Position numbers and translations under genes: made by a program. The notes under the pieces were generated by a model, which did not search any database, was not told where the DNA came from, and saw only the letters and a list, made by a program, of their open reading frames with translations. A stretch of DNA of 16,066 nt from Candidatus Borrarchaeota archaeon (GTDB taxonomy: Archaea > Asgardarchaeota > Sifarchaeia > Borrarchaeales > Borrarchaeaceae). Below, in pieces: positions 8,192-14,389 of the stretch. Position 1 is the first letter of the stretch. Each line of letters begins with the position of its first letter. Where the stretch lies: assembly GCA_016840645.1 (NCBI GenBank), contig JAEORY010000035.1, forward strand, positions 1-16,066. The letters are read 5' to 3'.

Positions 8192-8443
8192 TCAGGTGGT
8201 CAGATAGTGTTTTTCGATAAAATTAAAAACATCTTGCCTCTTAAATCGAACCATAGATCTGGGCTTCTTCTCTCCCTCTCCTTTACACTCCCATCTAACG
8301 CAAGGAATCTGGCCTCTCTCTGCCATCTTATAAACCAAAGGCAAGCTACATCTTAAAAGAAGCTTCACCTCATGAGCATCAAGAAGGGGTTCAATTATCT
8401 CTGATTGCTTGCTGAATATTGAGTTTTTAGACCTTTGTAGCAT
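8192..8443 (-). CDS. Excisionase/AlpA-like helix-turn-helix protein
   Basis: An 83-residue probable DNA-binding protein. EPLLDAHEVKLLLRCSLPLVYKMAERGQIPCVRW (19-51) fits the HTH_17/AlpA pattern: helix 1, a turn with the helix pair around SLPLVYKMAERGQ, then a beta wing. A basic loop (KGEGEKKPRS) and MVRFKRQDVFNFIEKHY (64-80) close the fold as in excisionases. The start is ATG 8443, with AAAGG directly against it, which is unusually close. A strong hairpin (GGTAG..GGGG/CCCC CTACC, 8482-8505) lies 40-60 bp upstream, where it could be in the leader. It sits far from the integrase, so a regulator role is as likely as recombination directionality. Confidence 0.7.
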   Translation of the reverse strand: MLQRSKNSIFSKQSEIIEPLLDAHEVKLLLRCSLPLVYKMAERGQIPCVRWECKGEGEKKPRSMVRFKRQDVFNFIEKHYLTT

Positions 8444-8481
8444 CCTTTGATCTTTTTCTTATCATCTTTGTGCATTTGAGA

Positions 8482-8505
8482 GGTAGCAGGGGATCACCCC
8501 CTACC
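8482..8505. promoter_or_regulatory. Strong hairpin upstream of the 8443 HTH gene
   Basis: GGTAG then CA bulge then GGGG, loop ATCA, then CCCC and CTACC: nine base pairs with a two-base bulge. It lies 39-62 bp upstream of the minus-strand ATG at 8443. No U-tract follows on the minus strand, so a leader structure or operator is more likely than a terminator. Confidence 0.4.
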
Positions 8506-8820
8506 CCTTCTTTGATATTTTCTTGATATTGCCTCTGAATACAAAAAATCAAAAAGACTTTACCTGAAACAAAAAGGTGAACGAATGCTTAACAAGAAAA
8601 CCGATATTAATAACATTGACAAACTTGACGATTTGGTTAACGGTTTCTGATGCTTTGCGCAGCAAACTGTTAATTTATAAGCCTTTTCCGGCAATGTTTT
8701 CAGCATACCTAAATATGATACCTCTTTGAAAAAAGGACTGTTAAGGTTGACGCTGAGTCCCCTAAAAAAGATACATTAACTTAACGCACTAACCATAAAA
8801 CAGGGTAACGCTATCAGTAT

Positions 8821-8920
8821 AAAAAAGGCACCCCCCAGACCAACCCTATAGACATGGTAATACATGTATATGGCCACGTTTCCGTACCCATAGGGCAGGT
8901 TTTTGGATGAGGTGCCGTTT
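8821..8920 (-). ncRNA. Candidate structured RNA or 3' UTR ending in a rho-independent terminator
   Basis: Read on the minus strand, GGCACC (8916-8911) pairs with GGTGCC (8832-8827), and the latter is followed by six T. Inside, CCCTAT (8895-8890) pairs with ATAGGG (8849-8844), and ACC/GGT and CCA/TGG extend that stem. Two inner hairpins follow: ACG-GAAA-CGT with a GNRA loop (8885-8876) and the palindrome ATACATGTAT (8869-8860). The nested, branched layout is richer than a plain terminator. It lies 130 bp past the stop of the winged-helix gene, so it could be that gene's terminator or a small RNA. No RNA family recognised. Confidence 0.5.
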
Positions 8921-8977
8921 TCTCCACTAACTCAATGTCATCATTGAGAAATAGAAGCGTTTTTTTAAATTCTCTAT

Positions 8978-9047
8978 GGTACGCTTTCGTTAACCTAAAA
9001 CACCTTTTTAGGGTACGCTTTCGTTGCTGTGTATGGGTACGCTTTCG
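8978..9047. repeat. Three copies of GGTACGCTTTCG
   Basis: Exact 12-bp copies lie at 8978-8989, 9012-9023 and 9036-9047 (spacings 34 and 24 bp), between the stop of the winged-helix gene and the structured RNA. Two share GGGTACGCTTTCG. Because 34 is not a multiple of three, the repeats are not a protein repeat. They may be binding sites, possibly for the adjacent winged-helix protein; this is inference. Confidence 0.75.
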
Positions 9048-9051
9048 CATG

Positions 9052-9525
9052 TTACTTTTCCTTAAAGCCAACTTGGATCACCTTGCCCTGAGTCTTTTTT
9101 GACTTTCTTTTTGGTTTGCAGAATCCCCGCTGTACCGTGTCCTTTTCGCGGGTTTCAAACACCGTTCCCGGTTTCCACAACTGCCATTTTTCAATAAGTT
9201 CATATATTGACTTGTCTTGCTTATATCCTCCGCCGTGATGCTTGTAGGTAATAAAGCCCTTTGCAAATAATTCATCGAATGCTCTGGATGCTCTCGATTT
9301 GGTTACGCCTAGCTTTTCCAGCTCGATATAGGTAAGGGTGAGGGAGTCACAATTAGTGCAAATTTTTCTTTGGTGCCCTTTTTTGCCTACCCGGTCAATG
9401 TACCTTTTGCCTAAGAGAAGAGTAAGTAACTGTGGCGCAAATCCCCTCAAAGCCAAATAAGCCTGAGATTCAAACATATCCCTCTCAAGATATGTCCCTG
9501 AAGAGAATTTAAATTTTTTAGCCAT
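9052..9525 (-). CDS. Winged-helix protein with CxxC, possible replication initiator or regulator
   Basis: A 157-residue protein that begins MAKKFKFSSGTYLERDMFES, with ATG preceded by AAAGGGA. I recall this N-terminus from a family of uncharacterised deltaproteobacterial proteins. Residues 18-43 are helical (ESQAYLALRGFAPQLLTLLLGK). C56-x2-C59 (ICTNCDSLTLTY) may bind metal or be structural. SLTLTYIELEKLGVTKSRASRAFDELFAKGFITYKHHGGG (61-100) reads as a winged helix: helix, recognition helix, wing. The C-terminal tail is basic (KPKRKSKKTQGK). The winged-helix fold, nearby direct repeats and mobile-element setting would suit a plasmid-type replication initiator, but a repressor is equally possible. 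Confidence 0.65.
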   Translation of the reverse strand: MAKKFKFSSGTYLERDMFESQAYLALRGFAPQLLTLLLGKRYIDRVGKKGHQRKICTNCDSLTLTYIELEKLGVTKSRASRAFDELFAKGFITYKHHGGGYKQDKSIYELIEKWQLWKPGTVFETREKDTVQRGFCKPKRKSKKTQGKVIQVGFKEK

Positions 9526-9593
9526 GTATCCCTTTTAATTGTGTGGCTATCTTGTGAAACTGCTTTCTTACTTTGTTAAATGTCATTAGTAAT

Positions 9594-9779
9594 TTACTCA
9601 TTAGGCCAATCAATATCTTCAACTTTTACGCTCAGGCCTTTAGCAAGGGCCATTCTTTCCCTTTCATTTGCTTTGTCTCCATTCTCGATAAGAGAAATTC
9701 TTGATTGATGAACGTTCGAAATTTTCGAAAGTGACCATTGCGTAATACGTCTTTTGAATCGTGCTTCTCGTAAATCCAT
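9594..9779 (-). CDS. Small XRE/Cro-type helix-turn-helix protein
   Basis: A 61-residue single-domain Cro/CI-like protein. LREARFKRRITQWSLSKIS (3-21) is helix 1 to 2. NVHQSRISLIENGDKANER holds the recognition helix with the family signature SRISLIENGD. MALAKGLSVKVEDIDWP gives the closing helix. It has no dimerisation domain, so it probably acts as a small repressor. The ATG is preceded by an ideal site, GGAGGTGAAAA. A good promoter and an inverted repeat lie immediately upstream, which suggests autoregulation. The HTH call is firm; the regulated genes are not known. Confidence 0.85.
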   Translation of the reverse strand: MDLREARFKRRITQWSLSKISNVHQSRISLIENGDKANERERMALAKGLSVKVEDIDWPNE

Positions 9780-9792
9780 TTTTCACCTCCAT

Positions 9793-9831
9793 AAAAAAAT
9801 CCCTACAAACTTTTTATTAGTCTGTAAGGAT
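9793..9831 (-). terminator. Inverted repeat with T7: terminator or operator upstream of the XRE gene
   Basis: On the minus strand ATCCTTACAGACT pairs with AGTTTGTAGGGAT (11 of 13 positions, loop AATAAAA) and is followed by seven T, a good rho-independent terminator for the zinc-finger gene upstream. But the predicted start point of the XRE promoter falls inside the 5' arm, so the same palindrome could be an operator for the XRE protein. Confidence 0.55.
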
Positions 9832-9860
9832 AGTATAATTATTAATTAAAGTTATGTCGA
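9832..9860 (-). promoter_or_regulatory. Sigma-70-like promoter for the XRE gene
   Basis: On the minus strand TCGACA (9860-9855) and TATACT (9837-9832) each match five of six consensus bases and are exactly 17 bp apart. The gene's ATG is about 50 bp downstream. This is the cleanest promoter I see in the window. Confidence 0.6.
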
Positions 9861-9901
9861 GAAAAATACTGGAAAAACAGTAACTTACGGGTAATTGGTT
9901 A

Positions 9902-9932
9902 TTTGCGTTTACCCTATGTTTTGCGTTTACCC
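9902..9932. repeat. Pair of TTTGCGTTTACCC direct repeats
   Basis: Exact 13-bp copies at 9902-9914 and 9920-9932, 18 bp apart. The right copy contains the stop codon of the 9927 gene. A partial inverted copy (TTACGGGTAA) lies just left at 9885-9894. Possible binding site. Confidence 0.65.
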
Positions 9933-10832
9933 ATAGTAACTTTCTTTAGCACCCTCTGCTCGTTTTCTTCGCTTATATTCTCTTGCTTCCCCTGATTCAA
10001 TTCGCTTTCGATTGTTCCATGCAAGACGGCATTTGTCAGAGCAAAATCTTGATGGTCGGATAGTTTTGGATATATAAAACTTCGTGCACTCGTCACATAG
10101 TTTTAACTTTCTTCGATCATTGTGAAGCAAGAATTCTACTAAGCTGTATATTGCAAATGAATAGAAAAAGACACGCGTAAAAAGTGTCTTTACGAAACCG
10201 CCATCAGAAGCCTCCTCATATTGATGTAATGAATGGCAGTTGTAAAACGTGCCTTCTTTCATTGTTTCTTTAAAAGATAAATTGCTAAAATTTGGAACAA
10301 TACTTACACTCTTAGAAAATTCATTATATGTGTTTAACAGAGCATTAGGTAAACCAGCTGCAGGACATTCACTGGGGCCTATCTCGGAATATTCTATTCC
10401 CTCTGTAATACCAGTAAGGATTTTCTTAAAAAAAAGCTGGTCACATTCAAAGCATCTCAATCGATTTTTTCCCATAAACAACTCAGTACCAAGCCATGCC
10501 CTTCTCTCAAATCTTTCAAAGCATTCTTCTTGGCAATATCCATTCTCGCTTCGGTAAATTCCATCATATGCTATTTCAAAATCAATTCTTCGATACCTAA
10601 AACGAGTTCGTGGTTTTTTGTTATGAATTCTGTGGACTCTTTTATCATCAATCCTGTTTACAAGACCTCTGAAAAGATTAGCAATTCTATACAATCTTTC
10701 CTTATCCATCCAAGCAAATTCAAACCCTTGTTTTTCAAACTCCTTTACCATATCAAGAAGCTTTTCTGGTTTTTCCTTCAATGAGTTGTTAACATAGATG
10801 AGAAAAATATTTTCTATTTTCTCTTTTTCCAT
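9927..10832 (-). CDS. Zinc-finger protein with CGNR-like C-terminal treble clef, function unknown
   Basis: A 301-residue protein. The C-terminus has C246-x2-C249, then C264-x3-C268 in SRFCSDKCRLAWNNRKR, followed by a basic tail (EYKRRKRAEG). This pattern resembles CGNR-type treble-clef fingers that bind nucleic acid. A second possible metal site is C100-x3-C104 with C127-x2-C130 (RCFEC) in the middle. Residues 1-75 are helical and charged; 210-240 (VKTLFTRVFFYSFAIYSLVEFLL) is a hydrophobic helix, probably buried rather than membrane-spanning. The ATG follows CAGGGGGCGAG. Whether it is an enzyme or regulator cannot be told. A terminator or operator hairpin lies just past its end. Confidence 0.65.
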   Translation of the reverse strand: MEKEKIENIFLIYVNNSLKEKPEKLLDMVKEFEKQGFEFAWMDKERLYRIANLFRGLVNRIDDKRVHRIHNKKPRTRFRYRRIDFEIAYDGIYRSENGYCQEECFERFERRAWLGTELFMGKNRLRCFECDQLFFKKILTGITEGIEYSEIGPSECPAAGLPNALLNTYNEFSKSVSIVPNFSNLSFKETMKEGTFYNCHSLHQYEEASDGGFVKTLFTRVFFYSFAIYSLVEFLLHNDRRKLKLCDECTKFYISKTIRPSRFCSDKCRLAWNNRKRIESGEAREYKRRKRAEGAKESYYG

Positions 10833-11148
10833 TTCTCGCCCCCTGTAGCGGCCTGATAATTAATCCAGGGGAAACAGGTCAGGAAAACCGGCTTCCAGGG
10901 ATGTCACCCTATCCCCTAGTAATTACTTTTTCATTCTGCATCTTTGCTTTTTAATGTCAATAGCTCAATAAAAAGGAAATACTTACCGATGATACCAATT
11001 AGTTGGATTACGGAATGGAGTGAATTTAGGGAATGACATTGCAGCAAGAATTACTGCAGAATTGCTGCCTTTATAAGCTTTTGATTTATTTTTAATTATT
11101 ATAAAAATGATGTAAATACAAAAACTTAGATTAAGTATTGCTTTTTAA
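10833..11148. other. Intergenic region, little content
   Basis: About 315 bp. The only structure I see is an imperfect hairpin at 11041-11068 (GCAGC..AATT/AATT GCTGC with a CTGCAG loop), about 80 bp past the stop of the AlbA_2 gene. It has no U-tract on the minus strand. The stretch near 10840-10920 is GC-richer and upstream of the zinc-finger gene, but I find no clear promoter. Confidence 0.4.
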
Positions 11149-12810
11149 TTACGTTTTTTTATTATTAAACGCAATCTTATCAGTAATGGAACTAGGATAC
11201 CAACGAGCCGCCTTTGTTTGCCCTATGTGCTGTATTTTTCCCTCTGACTTAAGATCTCGGAGTAAGTTTTGAATTTGATTTCTAGAATTATGGGGAAGAA
11301 CCTGCATTAATTCTTTAAGTTGGCATCCTACACCTTTATTTTCTTGTATGTGCTTCAATAGCAGGGCTCTGTTGGTATCCCTGTCTAAACCTCGTTTGCG
11401 AGTATAAACCCCGCCCTTTCCTAAAAAATTATAAAAACGCCGTGTAAGGATATAACGGGTCCCTCGGCCATGCCCTAAAACTTCTATGATCCCTCGTTCT
11501 CGCAAACTAGCTAAGCGATTTTTTAGTGCATTTGGTATAGTCTGCTCTTTATGAACAGAGTCCAAGACTAATAAGTCCAGAGTGGAAAAAGAAACCTGCT
11601 TTTCTGCGCTAATCTGTTCAAGAAAATTAAGAAATCGAGGATCTTGTACTTCACATTTTAGTGTGAGCAACACTTGATAATCATCTGTGCCTGAAAAATC
11701 TGGTTTAGGCTTACTTTCTTTTATGCATTCTTCAAACATAAGGTCTGCGCCTTGGCCAGCACGCTCGACCAATCCACATTTTCCTAATGTTTCTGCTATG
11801 CGCCTATTTCTGGGAAATTGTTTCCACAAGATATTTTCAGGCGTGATGCCTGGTGGGAACCCCCCTGGGCTTTCGATTTCTAATTTACGTGGAAACTGTC
11901 GGATAAAAACCGATCCAGCTAACCTGTAATCCCGATGACAAATTGCATTTAATACAGCTTCACGCACTACTCCCTCATTGAACGTAGGAATATCCCAAAC
12001 AAAAAGACCGTCTCTATAGCTTTGAATTTCGTTACGCAAATTAATCGCATTCCAAAGATCATTCTGTATTAAAAAAAATCCTTGGCGATATTCTATGCGC
12101 TGTTGTGAAGGGATTGAGGTTTCGTTTGCCCTATATTCGAAGATTATTTCTGACTGTGCAAAATATCTTCCAAGCGCTTGCCGAGTACCAAGGAGGATTA
12201 GCGCTGCATTAGTAACTCCACCATCGATCAAGAGTTCTGCATCGGACAGGAGCTGATCGTTAGAGAGAGTATCCAATGCTTCATTGTGAGATTTTTTACG
12301 CCATAATTCCTTAAATCTTTGGATTCCTCTGGGATCAAGATCATTTATGTTAGCTCCTAGACATATCTCTGCTGAGAAATCTGGACCAGATTCATCGAAT
12401 ATTCGCTTAAGCATATCTGGGGTCATGGGTGCAAGTTCTTCACCCTTGCGCATCCAGTAAGCGCCTTTATATGAAATAGGCATACCGACAGATCGAGATG
12501 GAATTTGAAAAATGATTATTCGTCCGTTAGGACGATTTATTTCTTCTACATCTATACGGATGTGCAAAAGATCAATAAGCTTACTTGTAGTACTCCCAAG
12601 GTTTCGAAAAGCTTTGGTTCCAACTATTTTTCTGGGTACTTTATCTGTAATGCCTAGAATGAATTCGCCACCACCTTCATTAGCGAGCGCTACACAATAT
12701 TTTACTAATTTTTCAAAGTCGTATCGATTTTTAGCCTCTTTAAACTCAAGGTTTTTACCTTCATGCGGAATTAAGAGCAATTGATTAAGTTGTTTCAGGG
12801 TAATTCCCAT
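11149..12810 (-). CDS. AlbA_2 (Schlafen-type) and GHKL ATPase-like DNA-binding protein
   Basis: A 553-residue protein of the group often mislabelled ATP-dependent DNA helicase RecG; it has no helicase motifs. AlbA_2 domain at about 14-135: EGKNLEFKEA, ANEGGGEFILGITD (43-56), RKGEELAPM. A RecG-like C-terminal GHKL/HATPase_c_4 domain covers about 275-385, with NEGVVREAVLNAICHRDY (278-295, N288 as the likely metal ligand) and IESPGGFPPG. Residues 400-545 look like two winged helices (NALKNRLASLRERGIIEVL; LKELMQVLPHNSRNQIQNLL). I chose ATG 12810 (MGITLKQLNQLL) over TTG 12822. The family includes transcription regulators, and AlbA_2 proteins recur in phage defence loci. A defence role here is inference from the hsd operon and att site nearby. 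Confidence 0.85.
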   Translation of the reverse strand: MGITLKQLNQLLLIPHEGKNLEFKEAKNRYDFEKLVKYCVALANEGGGEFILGITDKVPRKIVGTKAFRNLGSTTSKLIDLLHIRIDVEEINRPNGRIIIFQIPSRSVGMPISYKGAYWMRKGEELAPMTPDMLKRIFDESGPDFSAEICLGANINDLDPRGIQRFKELWRKKSHNEALDTLSNDQLLSDAELLIDGGVTNAALILLGTRQALGRYFAQSEIIFEYRANETSIPSQQRIEYRQGFFLIQNDLWNAINLRNEIQSYRDGLFVWDIPTFNEGVVREAVLNAICHRDYRLAGSVFIRQFPRKLEIESPGGFPPGITPENILWKQFPRNRRIAETLGKCGLVERAGQGADLMFEECIKESKPKPDFSGTDDYQVLLTLKCEVQDPRFLNFLEQISAEKQVSFSTLDLLVLDSVHKEQTIPNALKNRLASLRERGIIEVLGHGRGTRYILTRRFYNFLGKGGVYTRKRGLDRDTNRALLLKHIQENKGVGCQLKELMQVLPHNSRNQIQNLLRDLKSEGKIQHIGQTKAARWYPSSITDKIAFNNKKT

Positions 12811-12898
12811 AGTTAAAGCCAATAATTATTAGAAAGATTATGTTCAACCCTGATATTTTTAAGATTATTATTCTTACCCAGCTAATATCCTATGTCAC

Positions 12899-12937
12899 GA
12901 AAAAGCCCCTAAGGTTTGTAAACTAAGGAGCTTTTTC
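12899..12937. terminator. Hairpin terminator, bidirectional
   Basis: GAAAAAGCCCCTAAG and CTAAGGAGCTTTTTC pair over 15 positions with two mismatches around a TTTGTAAA-containing loop, giving T-rich ends on both strands. It lies upstream of the AlbA_2 gene and about 140 bp left of the tRNA remnant. It probably insulates the element end from outside transcription. Confidence 0.6.
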
Positions 12938-13076
12938 TCATTCTTTTAATATAATTGTGACAAAATGTGACAGTAATTGATTTTTTAGCCTATTTTCTTT
13001 CTATTGTTTATACTCCTCTGTATTAATAAAATCAAATACTTATGCAATTTCAGTATATTAGTAAAACACCTAAATT

Positions 13077-13125
13077 CTGAATGGGGTTCAGGGGGTCGCG
13101 AGTTCAAATCTCGCCGTCCCGACCA
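13077..13125 (+). other. tRNA-Pro(GGG) 3' part: integrase attachment (att) core
   Basis: CTGA-ATGGGGT-TCAGG is an anticodon stem-loop with anticodon GGG; the outermost 5' base of the stem (C expected) is T. GGGTC is the variable loop. GCGAG-TTCAAAT-CTCGC is a perfect T arm, and CGTCCCG-A-CCA is the 3' acceptor strand with encoded CCA. The acceptor 5' strand and D arm are missing, since upstream is unrelated AT-rich DNA, so this is not a working gene. It is the segment typically duplicated when a tyrosine integrase inserts into a tRNA 3' end, and the integrase gene ends 128 bp away. I see no second copy in the window. Confidence 0.85.
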
Positions 13126-13136
13126 GAAAGTTCAAT

Positions 13137-13177
13137 AAAAAGAGCAAGTTACAAACTAGCTGATTTGCTCTTTTTTT
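13137..13177 (+). terminator. Rho-independent terminator after the att core
   Basis: AAAAAGAGCAA (13137-13147) and TTGCTCTTTTT (13165-13175) pair perfectly over 11 bp, with a 17-base loop and a run of seven T. It would end transcription of the restored tRNA on the + strand. The A-rich arm also gives a T-rich end on the minus strand. Confidence 0.75.
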
Positions 13178-13191
13178 GTATTTTTGGCTCC

Positions 13192-13210
13192 TGTCTACCA
13201 AATGTCTACC
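13192..13210. repeat. Two TGTCTACC direct repeats 11 bp apart
   Basis: TGTCTACC at 13192-13199 and 13203-13210 lie one helical turn apart, between the att core and the integrase stop. Position and spacing suit arm-type integrase or excisionase binding sites; this is inference. Confidence 0.4.
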
Positions 13211-13252
13211 TCAATCAGCGCTTACCTATTTTCCTTCTCTCAAATATCTCCT

Positions 13253-14386
13253 TTACCCAATTAATGAGTGGTTGGTATAGTGTTCTGCAAGCCTCGCTTG
13301 TTGTAAACGTTTGTAGTTGAGGGTGAGGTGGGAGTAGCGGTCTGTCATTGATAGATCGTTGTGGCTGATCATTTCCTTCACGTCTTTGAGATCAGAACCT
13401 GAAAGCAGAAGGTTGGAGCAGAACGTATGCCGCAGGTCATGGAAGTGAAAATACTTAATGCCTGCTTTATTACACGCTTCCTTCCAGGCCTTATGGAAAC
13501 TTTTTATCGGACTACCGTCAAGATGACAGAAAACCAGCCTTGATCTATTAGGGTCGCTCTTTTTCCGGTGCCGCATCCATTCCTGGTGGTCACACCATGC
13601 AAGCAAGGCCTGCTTTGTTCTGGGCATAAGGTATTCAGTCCTCTCTCTCATGTTCTTAGTTCTGAAAAACCGTATTGTTCCTGAACCATCATAATCAAAA
13701 TCTATGTCCGGCCATCTCAATGAAAGGGCTTCCTGTTTGGAAGCTCCGTGCTCAGCCCCAAGGCAAATGAGAGCAGGAAGATAATATTTTGTCCTTCCTT
13801 TGCGGCTTGCATCAATCAACCTTTCAAGTTCAGCAGGCAATATGAATTTATTTCGCACGTGCTCTTTTTCACTGAGGTAGCTAATATCAGAGGAGGGATC
13901 TTCAATCACCGCGTTAATCGTAAGACCATGCTTGAAAATTTGTTTTATAATAAACAGGCATCTTTTAGAAGTCACATTTGAAAACTTACAAGCAGCTTCT
14001 TTAAGGTAGGTGATGATGTCCTCTTTAGAAACCTCACAGAGCAATCCTTTATTGAATCTTCGATTGACAAGGCCTAATCTGTAACTATATTCCTCAAAGG
14101 TTTTTTGCCTGAGATCGTTGCTCTCAAGGCGCTTTTGCCATTCTGCTTTTAGAAGCCTGAATACTTCAGAGAATGTCAGAAGCTTCAGTTTCATTTTGCT
14201 CTTTTTGATTTCTCCGATCTTGCCCAAATCAATGAGGCCTCGCAAGTAATTTGCAGCCTTTTGCGCATTTTTTTGTCTGGTGAATGTCTTGAAGTATTTT
14301 TTCCTATTAGAAAGAGGATCGCTGTAATTTACGATATAGCTGATATTGTTTTTTCTTTTACGCTTCTGGATAACAACAGTTGCCAT
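13253..14386 (-). CDS. Tyrosine site-specific recombinase (phage-type integrase)
   Basis: Catalyses integration and excision at the tRNA-Pro att site. It is 377 residues, normal for phage integrases. An N-terminal arm-binding domain covers about 1-60 (basic, IQKRKRKNNISYIVNY), a SAM-like core-binding domain 70-165, and the catalytic domain 180-365. Catalytic residues seen: K244 on the beta hairpin, H316-x-x-R319 (FHDLRHTF), H342 and nucleophile Y351 (DRYSHL). At box I, where most relatives have GLRxxE with the first catalytic arginine, this protein has G214-A-S-K-Q-E219, so the arginine position is serine and lysine follows. I recall similar box I versions in deltaproteobacterial integrases, so it may be functional. 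ATG is preceded by AGGAGG. The excisionase gene ends 3 bp upstream, so both are probably cotranscribed. Confidence 0.93.
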   Translation of the reverse strand: MATVVIQKRKRKNNISYIVNYSDPLSNRKKYFKTFTRQKNAQKAANYLRGLIDLGKIGEIKKSKMKLKLLTFSEVFRLLKAEWQKRLESNDLRQKTFEEYSYRLGLVNRRFNKGLLCEVSKEDIITYLKEAACKFSNVTSKRCLFIIKQIFKHGLTINAVIEDPSSDISYLSEKEHVRNKFILPAELERLIDASRKGRTKYYLPALICLGAEHGASKQEALSLRWPDIDFDYDGSGTIRFFRTKNMRERTEYLMPRTKQALLAWCDHQEWMRHRKKSDPNRSRLVFCHLDGSPIKSFHKAWKEACNKAGIKYFHFHDLRHTFCSNLLLSGSDLKDVKEMISHNDLSMTDRYSHLTLNYKRLQQARLAEHYTNHSLIG

Positions 14387-14389
14387 GTT

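Larger units (their letters stand above)
8444..9051. other. Intergenic region with hairpins, repeats and a candidate structured RNA
   Basis: About 600 bp. Near the left end is the hairpin GGTAG-CA-GGGG-ATCA-CCCC-CTACC (8482-8505). On the + strand a 21-codon frame (MLNKKTDINNIDKLDDLVNG, 8585-8650) follows AAAGGTGA at good spacing and may be a leader peptide or a decayed gene start; I do not call it. The right half holds the nested structure at 8821-8920 and the GGTACGCTTTCG repeats, both listed separately. An 85-codon frame at 8814-9071 runs through those repeats and is rejected as a gene. Confidence 0.5.

Noticed and set aside
8585..8650. A 21-codon + strand frame with good Shine-Dalgarno spacing
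   Set aside because: Too short to support without conservation; could be a leader peptide or a decayed gene start.
8814..9071. An 85-codon minus-strand frame with RKRT repeats
   Set aside because: TTG start inside the upstream gene. The RKRT pattern comes from the GGTACGCTTTCG DNA repeats, which are not all in frame, and the rest covers the structured RNA.
11149..12810. RecG helicase
   Set aside because: No Walker A or DExH motifs. The similarity is only to the RecG-like C-terminal/GHKL domain that causes this common mislabel.
13077..13125. Functional tRNA gene
   Set aside because: No acceptor 5' strand or D arm upstream; only the anticodon stem-loop through CCA is present.
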